DNA from: Desulfobacteraceae bacterium
GTDB taxonomy: Bacteria; Desulfobacterota; Desulfobacteria; Desulfobacterales; Desulfococcaceae
Direction: 5' to 3'
Length of the DNA: 64,000 bases
Assembly (NCBI GenBank): GCA_011390755.1
Contig: JAABRU010000005.1
Span: 1 to 64,000, forward strand
A model generated the notes under the pieces. It was not told the origin of the DNA and did not search any database. It saw only the letters and a program-made list of their open reading frames with translations. Of this stretch, positions 9,610-19,243 are shown in pieces. A program made the position numbers and the translations under genes. The stretch's first letter is position 1. Every line of letters starts with the position of its first letter.

Positions 9610-10863
9610 ATGATGAAGAAAAAAGAAACAGGCAGTCGGAATATCGCGCCGGAATATGATCTGGCGTTTCTGGACAGCAGCCGCAGCAATTCCCGTTTTG
9701 CCGAGGCCTACCGGACCCTGCGGACCAATATCCATTTTTCTGCCACGGACAGCCGGCTGCGTTCTGTTCTGCTTACCAGTGCGGGGCAGTCCGAGGGCAA
9801 AACCGTTACCACAGCCAATCTGGCCTTTACCATTGCCCAGACCGGAAAATCGGTGCTGGTGGTGGACGGCGATTTGCGAAAACCCATGCTCACCAGGCTT
9901 TTCAAGGCCCGCAGCAGCAGCGGGCTGACCGGACTGATGAGCGAAATGTTTCAGGCCGATATCCGCGAAGGAAGACTGGAAGACATGAGTGCGCAGGATT
10001 TGTTCCGGCTCATATCCTTACAAAAACGCAGCGGTGTGCTGGAACTGAACGGGGAAAATGAGCGGATGAAAATCCTTTTCCTCAGCGGAAATGCAGCGGA
10101 TACGGAATGGCTGACAGGGCAGGAGGAGAAAAAACTGCTCCGGATACTGATTCGCAGTCAGGTGCTTTCCAAAGAAAATGCGGAAATCGTTTTCCGCAGG
10201 CAGAAAGACACCGGGCAGAACCCTGTGCGGATTCTTCTGGATATGGGAATGGTCAGTGAAAAAGATATTATCGGGCCTGTGCATATCTCTTTGGCGGAAA
10301 ATATGCAGGTGCTTTCCGGCATGAAAAAAGGGACATTCCGTTTTTCCGAGCGATCGGAATCCTCCTTACGGTCCCTAACGGATCATTCCGGGCCTTTGCG
10401 CAGGGAAACGGAAAAAATATGTGAACAGTTCAGGGGTAAAAACGGAGAACTGATCTGGCTGGCCCAAAAAATTGACGGGGCCGTCATTCAGACAGAAATC
10501 GAGGGACTGTCCCTGCTGCCTTCGGGGGTGATTCCTCCCAATCCCTCGGAACTGCTGGGATCCGAGCGTATGTCTTTTCTGATTTCCTATCTGGAAAAAA
10601 AGTTTGATTTCATGCTCATTGATACACCGCCCATACTGCCTGCCAGTGATGCCCTGCTGGTGGCCCCCCAGGTCGGAGGGGTCAGTCTGGTGGTAAAGGC
10701 CGGAATGCTGAACCGGAAAATGGTGGCCAAGGCCGTGGAACAGCTCCGCAGAACCCAGGCCCGGCTGCTGGGCATCATCCTCAACCGGGTGGATGTGAAA
10801 CGGGAAGGTTATTATAAATATTATCAGAAATACTATAATTACTATTATTCCGAAGCCAAATGA
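9610..10863 (+). CDS. CpsD/CapB-type polysaccharide tyrosine autokinase with inserted DUF4388/PATAN-like region
   Basis: Walker A SAGQSEGKTVTTANLA, A' VLVVDGDLRKP, Walker B FDFMLIDTPP, Tyr-rich C-terminal tail YYKYYQKYYNYYY; ~180 aa insertion LFRLISLQKRSGVLELNGENERMKILFLSGNAADTEW...GTFRF. Confidence 0.85.
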   Translation: MMKKKETGSRNIAPEYDLAFLDSSRSNSRFAEAYRTLRTNIHFSATDSRLRSVLLTSAGQSEGKTVTTANLAFTIAQTGKSVLVVDGDLRKPMLTRLFKARSSSGLTGLMSEMFQADIREGRLEDMSAQDLFRLISLQKRSGVLELNGENERMKILFLSGNAADTEWLTGQEEKKLLRILIRSQVLSKENAEIVFRRQKDTGQNPVRILLDMGMVSEKDIIGPVHISLAENMQVLSGMKKGTFRFSERSESSLRSLTDHSGPLRRETEKICEQFRGKNGELIWLAQKIDGAVIQTEIEGLSLLPSGVIPPNPSELLGSERMSFLISYLEKKFDFMLIDTPPILPASDALLVAPQVGGVSLVVKAGMLNRKMVAKAVEQLRRTQARLLGIILNRVDVKREGYYKYYQKYYNYYYSEAK

Positions 10864-10864
10864 A

Positions 10865-12310
10865 ATGCCCGCGCGTCCGAATCATCCCGGCCGGTGTGTC
10901 CTCCGATCTGTAAAGACCTGCTGCACAGACCCCTCCCTCACAGATTCCGGGGACATATGCAGCAGGCCCCCGAAGGCGGTGCCGCCCCCGCGTCCCCCCC
11001 TGGGAACAATTCTGTGTATTCTGCTCATTTCCTCCTTTCTTCTCTGCCTGCTTTCACTGCGGATGATTTCGCAGATCCATATTTCCCGTGCCGATCAGTA
11101 TATCCAAAAAGAATATTACGGACTGGCGATCTCCCGTCTGGAAAAGGCCGCAGGTCTGTTTCCTGAAAATGCGGAAAAAAAGGGGGGGGATGCACAGAAG
11201 GGGTTCCGGACATTTTTCAGGCATCTGCTCCTTGATGACAGCGTGTACCGCAGGCTGGGGGAAGCATACTTCCGCATGAGCCGCATATCGCCGGATATAA
11301 AAACCGGCATTTCCTGTCTGGAAAAATCCGCAGTATATTACCGGCAGGCCCTGACTGCCAATCCTTTGGATATGCGCATTCCCTTTGGTCTGGCTTTGGC
11401 AGAGTGGCAGCTGGAAAAAATATTCCGTATGCAGGGAGCACCGCAGTCCCTTTCCGCCTACCAGGCCCTCCCCCATTTCCGGCAGGCCGTCCGCCTGCGT
11501 CCCCACGGCATTCAGAACAATTTTTCCCTGCTGCGCTATCTTGCCTGGTCCGGCAAAGAACAGGAGATGTTTTCCCTTATCCGGAAGCTGGTCCGGAATT
11601 ATCCGCCCCTGTATCATTATCTGAAAAAAGAAAATTTCTGGTCGGATGCTTTCCGGTCCGCAGGCATACAGGGGCTGGAGGAGGCCATTGAAAAAAATAT
11701 TCTGCCCCGACATGCCCGGATGATACTTTCGGGCATTATGGCAGAAGACAAAAAATGGGATAAGGCGGTTTTCCATTATGAAAAGGCCCTGACGCACAGG
11801 TCTTTTGAAAACCTTTCCGCCCATTATTACGGACTGGGCCGTCTTCTTTTTTACAATGGGGAAAAGGAAAAGGCCCGGAGGGAATTTCTGAGGGGACTGC
11901 ATATGAGCCGGAAAAGGGAAAAGGATCTGGAGCAGCTGTATCTGTTTTACAGAAAACAGGAAGAAACAGAGGCTTTTTCTGCTTTTCTCTGGGAAATCCG
12001 TGATATATTCCGCCTTTCATTCCGCGCGGAAATACTCATGGCCCGCGTGGAAATGGATCTGCAAAACCATGCGGAAGCCAAAAAAATTCTGCACAGTATT
12101 AATGAAAGAAGACCGGAGGCCGAGGCCTTTTACTGGCTGGCGAGGATTGCAGAGCAGGAAAAAGACTGGGACAGCATGGAAATTTTTATCCAGAAAGCCA
12201 CGGTTCATGATCCGGAAAACCGGCATTATCATGCTGTTTTTGCAAATGTTCTGCGGAAACTGAAAAAATTTGAACGCGCCAGAAAAGAAGATGCACTGGC
12301 AAAAAGATGA
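10865..12310 (+). CDS. TPR-repeat membrane protein of EPS locus
   Basis: 481 aa; single TM (LCILLISSFLLCLLSL) followed by TPR-like helical pairs (IQKEYYGLAISRLEKAAGLFPEN etc.). Confidence 0.7.
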   Translation: MPARPNHPGRCVLRSVKTCCTDPSLTDSGDICSRPPKAVPPPRPPLGTILCILLISSFLLCLLSLRMISQIHISRADQYIQKEYYGLAISRLEKAAGLFPENAEKKGGDAQKGFRTFFRHLLLDDSVYRRLGEAYFRMSRISPDIKTGISCLEKSAVYYRQALTANPLDMRIPFGLALAEWQLEKIFRMQGAPQSLSAYQALPHFRQAVRLRPHGIQNNFSLLRYLAWSGKEQEMFSLIRKLVRNYPPLYHYLKKENFWSDAFRSAGIQGLEEAIEKNILPRHARMILSGIMAEDKKWDKAVFHYEKALTHRSFENLSAHYYGLGRLLFYNGEKEKARREFLRGLHMSRKREKDLEQLYLFYRKQEETEAFSAFLWEIRDIFRLSFRAEILMARVEMDLQNHAEAKKILHSINERRPEAEAFYWLARIAEQEKDWDSMEIFIQKATVHDPENRHYHAVFANVLRKLKKFERARKEDALAKR

Positions 12311-12472
12311 TGTTAAAAAAAATGCAGGGACTGCCCCCCCCCCAAAAAAATCACTCCGGATGCCCGATAATAAATTGACTTGATATTTTTCCCGGTTCAA
12401 GTTAATTGTTTATCATTATACACTGACGCGAAGCGGAAAACAAAAAGGGAATAGGGAAACAGGGGGAAAAAC

Positions 12473-13735
12473 GTGGATAAAAAAAAGAATCCGCAGGTGG
12501 AAAAACTGCTGCAAAAAGGAGTAAATATTCCCTGCCCCGGCAGCGTTGTCATCGGGGAAGAAGTGGATACGGAAAGAATTTCCGCTTCGGGGCTTACAAT
12601 CTGGCCGGGCTGCAAAATTTTCGGAGCATCCACCCTTATCCTGCCCCATGCGCAGATGGGGTATGAAGCCCCGGTTACAGTGGAAAACTGTCATATCGGG
12701 CCGAATGTCCGTCTCAAAGGCGGATTTTTCAGGCAGGCGGTTTTTCTGGAAAAGGCTTCTGCCGCTTCGGGTGCCCATGTGCGGGAAGGCACGATTTTGG
12801 AAGAGGAAGCCAGTATTGCCCATACGGTGGGCCTCAAACAGACCATTCTTTTTCCCTTTGTCACCTTAGGAAGTCTGATCAATTTCTGCGACTGCCTCAT
12901 GGCCGGGGGAAGTGACAGGAAAAATCACAGCGAAGTCGGCAGTTCCTATATCCATTTCAATTATACGCCCAACCAGGACAAAGCCACGGCTTCCCTGATG
13001 GGGGATGTGCCCCGCGGGGTGATGCTGAATCAGCCTCCGGTATTTCTGGGCGGACAGGGCGGACTGGTCGGGCCATGCCGCCTGGAATTCGGTACGGTGA
13101 TTGCGGCCGGTTCGGTGTACCGCAAAGACGAACTCCGGGCAAAGCGCCTGCTGATCGGTTCGGCAGGGCGGGGAGGCAGTCTGCCTTTCAGTTCCGGTAT
13201 TTATCAGAGCATCAAACGGATTCTGATGAACAATTTCATTTATATTGCCAACCTTACGGCGCTGATGCAGTGGTACATACAGGTACGATCTCTTTTCATT
13301 TCGGAGGAATTTCCCCTGTCCCTGCTGGAAGGTCTGAAGGAAAAACTCTCAATGGGCATTGAGGAGCGCATCAGGCGACTGAAAGCCCTGGCAGAAAAAA
13401 TGCCGGATTCCGCCAGCGCCTATGAGGCCGCGAGCGGGGAAGGGGCTTCTGCTTCTCTTCTTGCACAGAAGCGGGAATTTTATGAAAAATGGCCGGAACT
13501 GGAAGCATATTTCCGGCAGGCCCGTCAGAAAAAAGGAGATCCGGAAACTGCGGACCCCTTTCTGGAAATCATGGAAAAAAAGATACGGGAAAAGGGGAAG
13601 AATTATATTCCCCTGATACAATCTCTCCGTCCGGAAGACGCGGAACAGGGAAGCCGCTGGCTGCAGGGGCTTGTGGATGAAATTGCGGGAGATGCCTTTG
13701 CAATTCTCCCTTCATTGGGAAAATACAATTACTGA
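12473..13735 (+). CDS. left-handed beta-helix protein (GlmU C-terminal-like / UDP-GlcNAc pyrophosphorylase-related)
   Basis: Hexapeptide-type repeats VTVENCHIGPNVRLKGGFFRQAVFLEKASAASGAHVREGTILEEEASIAHTVGLKQTILFPFVTLGS. Confidence 0.7.
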   Translation: MDKKKNPQVEKLLQKGVNIPCPGSVVIGEEVDTERISASGLTIWPGCKIFGASTLILPHAQMGYEAPVTVENCHIGPNVRLKGGFFRQAVFLEKASAASGAHVREGTILEEEASIAHTVGLKQTILFPFVTLGSLINFCDCLMAGGSDRKNHSEVGSSYIHFNYTPNQDKATASLMGDVPRGVMLNQPPVFLGGQGGLVGPCRLEFGTVIAAGSVYRKDELRAKRLLIGSAGRGGSLPFSSGIYQSIKRILMNNFIYIANLTALMQWYIQVRSLFISEEFPLSLLEGLKEKLSMGIEERIRRLKALAEKMPDSASAYEAASGEGASASLLAQKREFYEKWPELEAYFRQARQKKGDPETADPFLEIMEKKIREKGKNYIPLIQSLRPEDAEQGSRWLQGLVDEIAGDAFAILPSLGKYNY

Positions 13736-13739
13736 TACC

Positions 13740-14795
13740 ATGTCCATCCGCGAAGATTTTGAAGAACGGGAAAGACGTTTCATGTCTCCCCACGGCTGCC
13801 TGAGTTCCCAGTCAAAGGGGCGGAAATATCCGGAACCCCTGCGGGATGTGCGCACCGTATTTCAGTTGGACAAGGATCGCATTGTTTTCTGCAATGCCTT
13901 CCGCCGTCTGAAATACAAAACCCAGGTTTTTCTTTCCCCCCTCGGCGACCAGTACCGCACCCGCCTGACCCATACCCTGGAAGTGGCGCAGATTGCCAGA
14001 ACCATTGCGCGGGCCATGTATCTCAATGAGGACCTGGTCGAAGCCATTTCCCTGGGCCATGATCTGGGGCATACCCCCTTCGGTCACAGCGGGGAGACCG
14101 CCCTGAAAGAGATTTTTTCCCACAGTTTTGCCCATTACGAACAGAGCCTGCGGGTGGTGGATGTGCTGGAAAATAAAGGGAAAGGCCTGAATCTTACCCA
14201 TGAGGTACGGGACGGAATATTAAAGCATTCCAAAGGATACGGTAAGATTGTACCTGAAAATATCAATGAAAAACCCTGCACTCTGGAAGGGCAGATTGTA
14301 CGATTTGCCGATATTATGGCCTATCTGAACCATGATCTGGAAGATGCCATCCGCAGCCGGGTGATACGGGAGGAACAGGTTCCCAGGGAATGTATGGAGA
14401 TTCTGGGAGAAACCCATCCGGACCGGGCTACAAACATGATGCGGGATATTATTTATTCCAGCAAAGAAAAAGAGGGGGAACTGATACTCGCTATGAGTGA
14501 TGATGTCTATTCTGCCATGACCCTGCTGCGGCAGTTTCTCTATGACAATGTGTACCGTTCGGACAAGGTGCATAAGGAATTTGTCAAAGCCAAGAAAATA
14601 CTGTCCGAACTCTATCATTTTTTTCTGGAAAATTCTTCCCGGCTGGAACAGGAACTGATCCACATGGAAATGGATCATCTTATGAAAAACGGCCAGACCT
14701 ATGAGCAGGTTGTCTGCGATTTCATCGCCAGCATGACCGACCGGTATGCCATGAATCTCTACACCAGACTTTTTTTCCCCAGCCCGGTGGTCTGA
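13740..14795 (+). CDS. dgt: deoxyguanosinetriphosphate triphosphohydrolase-like HD protein
   Basis: Start at MSIREDFEERE; FCNAFRRLKYKTQVFLSPLGDQYRTRLTHTLEVAQIARTIARA...ISLGHDLGHTPFGHSGE. Confidence 0.93.
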   Translation: MSIREDFEERERRFMSPHGCLSSQSKGRKYPEPLRDVRTVFQLDKDRIVFCNAFRRLKYKTQVFLSPLGDQYRTRLTHTLEVAQIARTIARAMYLNEDLVEAISLGHDLGHTPFGHSGETALKEIFSHSFAHYEQSLRVVDVLENKGKGLNLTHEVRDGILKHSKGYGKIVPENINEKPCTLEGQIVRFADIMAYLNHDLEDAIRSRVIREEQVPRECMEILGETHPDRATNMMRDIIYSSKEKEGELILAMSDDVYSAMTLLRQFLYDNVYRSDKVHKEFVKAKKILSELYHFFLENSSRLEQELIHMEMDHLMKNGQTYEQVVCDFIASMTDRYAMNLYTRLFFPSPVV

Positions 14796-15173
14796 TACTG
14801 TCCCCCTTCCCATTGCCGTCGGCGTGAGGGACCCGGGAAAAGATAATTCCCCGTTTCATTTCAGCAGCAGAGAATAAACAACGGCCCGACCTGTTTCTGC
14901 CGGACAGTTTGAGAGGGGTTATTTTTTTGCCGGGTTCCGAATGCTTCTGTTTCATTTAAAACGGCATGTCAGTGTCACTGACGTAAGCAGAATATTCCCC
15001 TCCCCCGGCGGGAGGGGTCAGGGGAGGGGGGGGTTTTCAACGGATTTGACCCACTACCCGAAATACCTGCACAATTTTAAGTGAAACAATGCATCAAGAC
15101 TCAGTCGTGCTCTGTCAGGTTTTGAATGACGGTTTATCCGCTCCGTTTCCGCACTCGCACCGCAACCCTAAAT

Positions 15174-16172
15174 TCATAATGAATTCCCGCTTTCTTTGGC
15201 AAAAAAGCAGGCGGCCCAGTGCTTTTTTTCCACTTCTCTGAATTCCGGTTCTTTTTCCCGGCAGACCTGCTGCGCATAAAGGCACCGGGTATGAAAACGG
15301 CAGCCGGAAGGCGGTGTAATGGGGCTGGGTACATCGCCTTTCAGGATAATACGATGCGCTTTTGTGCGATCCGGGTCCGGCAGGGGGGAAGCGGAAAGAA
15401 GGGCCTGGGTATACGGGTGCAGGGGAGACTGATACAGTTTTTCACTTCGGGCCAGTTCCACCAGTTTTCCCAGATACATCACGGCCACCCGGTCACTGAT
15501 ATGTTCCACCACGCTCAGATCGTGGGAAATGAACAGATAGGTCAGTCCGAATTCTTCCTGAAGATCCTGCAAAAGATTGATGACCTGGGCCTGAATGGAT
15601 ACATCCAGCGCGGATACGGCCTCGTCGCAGACAATGAGTTCCGGATGCAGGGACAGGGCGCGGGCCACACCGATACGCTGGCGCTGTCCCCCGGAAAACT
15701 GGTGGGGATAGCGGCGCATATGCTCTTTTTTCAGTCCCACGGTTTCCAGCAGTTCCAGCACTCTCTGCTCTCTTTCCCGCCGGTTCTGTACGCCGTGAAT
15801 CCGCAAAGGCTCCCCCACAATATAGGATACGGTTTTCCGGGGATTGAGAGAGGAAAAAGGATCCTGGAAGATAATCTGCATCTGTTTCCGCAGGTTCCGC
15901 ATCTGTTTTTTATCGTATGTCAGGATATCTTCCCCGTGGAAAAAAACCTTGCCGGATGTGGGTTCTTCCAGACGCAGCAGTGCCCGGCCCAGGGTGCTTT
16001 TGCCGCAGCCCGATTCCCCCACCAGCCCCAGGGTTTCCCCTTTGCGGATATGCAGACTGATACCGTCCACAGCTTTGACCGAAGCAATTTCCTTTAAAAA
16101 AATGCCCCCGCGGATGGGATAGTGTTTGACAATATTTTCCAGACGGACCAGTATTTCGTTTTTTTCAGGCAT
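15174..16172 (-). CDS. oligopeptide/dipeptide ABC transporter ATP-binding protein (OppF/DppF)
   Basis: [36 protein letters not shown]-terminal oligo/dipeptide signature [15 protein letters not shown]. Confidence 0.95.
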   Translation of the reverse strand: MPEKNEILVRLENIVKHYPIRGGIFLKEIASVKAVDGISLHIRKGETLGLVGESGCGKSTLGRALLRLEEPTSGKVFFHGEDILTYDKKQMRNLRKQMQIIFQDPFSSLNPRKTVSYIVGEPLRIHGVQNRREREQRVLELLETVGLKKEHMRRYPHQFSGGQRQRIGVARALSLHPELIVCDEAVSALDVSIQAQVINLLQDLQEEFGLTYLFISHDLSVVEHISDRVAVMYLGKLVELARSEKLYQSPLHPYTQALLSASPLPDPDRTKAHRIILKGDVPSPITPPSGCRFHTRCLYAQQVCREKEPEFREVEKKHWAACFFAKESGNSL

Positions 16173-17139
16173 ATTTCAGACACCTTACTTTATGATTTTT
16201 CCCTGCATCATACATATCGGGACGCGTATGGCGGCAGTCGGCAAGCACATCCGGGCAGCGGTCACTGAAAAGGCAGCCTTCGGGCAGGTTGAACAAAGAG
16301 GGGACCACCCCGGCAATGGTACTGAGTCGTCGCACTTTTTCCCGTCCCATCACCGGTACGGACTGCATCAGTCCCACGGTATAGGGATGTCCGGGATTGG
16401 AAAAAAGTGTCCGCACATCTGTGTATTCCACTACTTTTCCCGCATACATCACGGCCACATGCTGGGCCATTTCTGCAATTACGCCCAGATCATGGGTGAT
16501 GAAGAGAATGGATGCGCCTGTTTCATCCTTTAATTTGTTCATGAGGTCCAGAATCTGGGCCTGAATGGTCACATCCAGGGCAGTGGTGGGTTCATCTGCT
16601 ATCATGAGCCGGGGATTGCAGGCCAGGGCCATGGCAATCATTACCCGCTGCCGCATTCCGCCGCTCATCTGGTGGGGATAGTCTTTCAGACGGCTTTCCG
16701 GCGCAGGGATTCCCACCAGTCGGAACATTTCCCTCACCCGTTCTCCTGTTTCTTTGCGACTGCTTTTCCGGTGCAGGCGGATAACCTCCCCCACCTGTTC
16801 CCCCACGGTGTAGACCGGGTTGAGGGAAGTCATCGGCTCCTGAAAAATCATGGAAATCCGGTTTCCCCGGATTTTCCGCATCCCGGATTCGGAAAAATCC
16901 AGCAGGTTCTGCCCTTCAAAAAGAATTTTTCCCCCCACTATTTTTCCGGGGGGGACGGGAATGAGCTGAATAATGGAATGGGCTGTCACACTTTTGCCGC
17001 AGCCGGATTCCCCCACCAGTCCCAAAGTCTTCCCCGCTGCAATGGAAAGACGGACATCATCCACGGCCTTTGCCACCTGCCCCCGCACAAAAAAATGGGT
17101 TTGCAGGTTCTGAATATCCAGGAGGTATTTTTTATTCAT
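16165..17139 (-). CDS. oligopeptide/dipeptide ABC transporter ATP-binding protein (OppD/DppD)
   Basis: [50 protein letters not shown]; overlaps the OppF gene by 8 bp. Confidence 0.95.
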   Translation of the reverse strand: MNKKYLLDIQNLQTHFFVRGQVAKAVDDVRLSIAAGKTLGLVGESGCGKSVTAHSIIQLIPVPPGKIVGGKILFEGQNLLDFSESGMRKIRGNRISMIFQEPMTSLNPVYTVGEQVGEVIRLHRKSSRKETGERVREMFRLVGIPAPESRLKDYPHQMSGGMRQRVMIAMALACNPRLMIADEPTTALDVTIQAQILDLMNKLKDETGASILFITHDLGVIAEMAQHVAVMYAGKVVEYTDVRTLFSNPGHPYTVGLMQSVPVMGREKVRRLSTIAGVVPSLFNLPEGCLFSDRCPDVLADCRHTRPDMYDAGKNHKVRCLKYA

Positions 17140-17321
17140 ATTGAAAAGTTCCGTTTTGTAAATAATTCAGATATGATTTTATATCAGATGCAGCAGGAAT
17201 TTCAACACCTGAATTCAAAACAAATTTGCGTTGGGAGGAATAGCATTGTATTATATCATTTCAAAAAAACATGCTGTTTTTGGATTTTCAATAATAACAT
17301 ATAGGAAAATAAGGAAAAACC

Positions 17322-18650
17322 ATGATAAAATGCCCTGTATGCCAAAGTGAAGTACACAAGCCCGTTCCCCCTTTCTGTTCCCGATGCAGTTGGGATCTGA
17401 AAAATGATCTGACAATGGGGACCTTTCTGGACCTGCCGGATGCCGTGATTGAGGAATACCGGCAGCGGGTGGGGATTGCTGTAAAGAACTGGAATGAGAA
17501 AGCGGAACTGCTGAAAAAGCAGGCGGAACTGGAAGAAAAACTGCGGCGGATGGAAGCGGAGAGGAAGCAGAAAAAAGTGGCGGAATCTGCGCCGGAGCCG
17601 GAAGCTCCCAAAGCAGCGGGAAAACCCGCATCAAAGCCGTCTTCTGCGGAATATTCGGAAAAAACAGCGGTTCCCTTACTGAAAAGAGACCCTTTTGAAA
17701 CCCTTGCGGAATTTGAAAAGCGGATCAATGAATATCCCCCGGTTCCGGCCGGAATGGCGGAACTGATGAAGGATGAATATGATATTCAGTCCGGGAAATT
17801 TCCTTTACGGGTGAAATGGGCCGAATGGATGATAAAAGAACTGCCGGATTCTCTTCAGAAGAATGACAATCTGCATGTCCTTGCGGAGCGGGACAAAGCC
17901 CGCAGAATATATGAAGCCGGAGCAAAACACTGCCTGTTTGTCTGCCTGAAGGCTTTTGGAGAAAGGGTTTCTGCCGAAAAACCGGAAATATCTGTCCGGA
18001 ACCGGATTCTTTCGGTTGTAAGCAATTTGGCTCCCAAAGTCTGGAAAGAACCGGTAAGCGGCATGGAGTTTGTTTATATTCCAGCAGGTATCTTGGAGGA
18101 AAAATGGCTGAAAGGTTTTTACATGAGTAAATTTCCTGTGACACAGGGACAGTGGAAAGAAATTATAGGGAGCAATCCATCCCATTTTCAGAAGGGGGAT
18201 GACTACCCCGTTGAAAGTGTGTCTTGGAATGATACAAAGGAATTTATCAGGAAACTCAATGAAAAAAATCAGGGAAGTTATAAATTCCGCCTTCCTATGG
18301 AAGCCGAATGGGAATATGCAGCTCGGGCAGGGTCGGACAGAGTTTGGTGCTTCGGTGATGATGAAAGCCTGTTGGAGCAGTACGCTTGGTATAAAAAAAA
18401 TTCCGGCGGTTCCACCCATCCCGTTGGGCAGTTGAAACCCAATGCCTGGGGGCTGTACGACATGCACGGCAATGTATGGGAATGGTGTGAGGATGCGGAA
18501 GGGGCAGGCCGCGTGCTTCGCGGCGGGAGCTGGTACATCGGGGCGGACGACTGCCGGTCGGTCATCCGGAATTGGAACGACCCCGGCGGGCGGCTCAGCA
18601 ACCTGGGCTTCCGTGTCCTCGCAGTTCCGGCGCAGGGTCGGGCCAGGTAA
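17322..18650 (+). CDS. FGE-sulfatase (C-type-lectin-fold) protein with N-terminal zinc ribbon; putative DGR variable protein
   Basis: CPVCQSEVHKPVPPFCSRC ribbon; VTQGQWKEIIGSNPSHF, YPVESVSWNDTKEF, FRLPMEAEWEYAARAG, GLYDMHGNVWEWCED, RVLRGGSW...CRSVIRN...GFRV. Confidence 0.9.
   Translation: MIKCPVCQSEVHKPVPPFCSRCSWDLKNDLTMGTFLDLPDAVIEEYRQRVGIAVKNWNEKAELLKKQAELEEKLRRMEAERKQKKVAESAPEPEAPKAAGKPASKPSSAEYSEKTAVPLLKRDPFETLAEFEKRINEYPPVPAGMAELMKDEYDIQSGKFPLRVKWAEWMIKELPDSLQKNDNLHVLAERDKARRIYEAGAKHCLFVCLKAFGERVSAEKPEISVRNRILSVVSNLAPKVWKEPVSGMEFVYIPAGILEEKWLKGFYMSKFPVTQGQWKEIIGSNPSHFQKGDDYPVESVSWNDTKEFIRKLNEKNQGSYKFRLPMEAEWEYAARAGSDRVWCFGDDESLLEQYAWYKKNSGGSTHPVGQLKPNAWGLYDMHGNVWEWCEDAEGAGRVLRGGSWYIGADDCRSVIRNWNDPGGRLSNLGFRVLAVPAQGRAR
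18507..18650 (+). other. candidate DGR variable region (VR)
   Basis: 3' end of FGE gene; run of NNC codons (tac atc gac gac gtc atc aac gac ggc ctc agc aac) at the positions occupied by AAC in typical DGR templates; GC-rich relative to the upstream gene body. Confidence 0.7.
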
Positions 18651-18660
18651 AGCGGAGGTC

Positions 18661-18715
18661 GGAAGGGGTACGGTTTCCGTTCGTGCGCTAGCCGAACGGA
18701 AACCGTACCCCTTCC
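18661..18715. other. perfect 23-bp inverted repeat (9-nt loop) 10 bp downstream of the VR-bearing gene
   Basis: ggaaggggtacggtttccgttcg-tgcgctagc-cgaacggaaaccgtaccccttcc. Confidence 0.95.
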
Positions 18716-18825
18716 GTACCGGAGCGTCCGGTTTTCAGTCAGGAAATTAAAAAGGGGGGTGCAGGGGGGATATATCCCCCCTGCTTTTCCCGCGCGGTAT
18801 AAATGAGAATTATCTTAGCTACTGA

Positions 18826-18916
18826 ACAGGATTATGCAGGATGGGCAGGATTGTTTTGGATAACTACAGGGATTTCGGATAAGAAAGGATTATTGATTGT
18901 CTGAACGCTGAAATCC
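18826..18916 (+). repeat. 91-bp dispersed direct repeat, copy 1
   Basis: acaggattatgcaggatgggcaggatt...aagaaaggatt...ctgaaatcc, shared with 25062-25152. Confidence 0.85.
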
Positions 18917-18973
18917 ATGCCACATGGAAATCTCATCATTTACAGACAGTTAGGATACAAAGGAGGGGGTATT

Positions 18974-19228
18974 ATGAATCTTATCGAAGCAATATATGAA
19001 AACGGTGTATTTCGGCCCGTTGGAAATCCGGGGTTTGTCGAAGGTCAGCGTGTCAGAATCATTCCTGTATCTGAAAATAAGGAATATGCCATGCGTACCG
19101 AAAAATTCAGGGAACTGTTCAAACGCACACAGTCTCTGCCTCAGTTGCAAACCATCACAGAAGATGACATCATTGCAGAAATAAAAGCTTACAGGACAGA
19201 AAAGCAATTCACCATTCAACATTATTAA
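18974..19228 (+). CDS. AF2212/PG0164-family antitoxin-like protein (DUF104)
   Basis: MNLIEAIYENGVFRPVGNPGFVEGQRVRIIP is characteristic; preceded by aggaggggg RBS. Confidence 0.8.
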   Translation: MNLIEAIYENGVFRPVGNPGFVEGQRVRIIPVSENKEYAMRTEKFRELFKRTQSLPQLQTITEDDIIAEIKAYRTEKQFTIQHY

Positions 19229-19243
19229 AATTAAGGAAACTCC

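Noticed and set aside
18442-18750. 102-aa ORF overlapping the end of the FGE gene
   Set aside because: Alternate frame of the GC-rich VR and palindrome.
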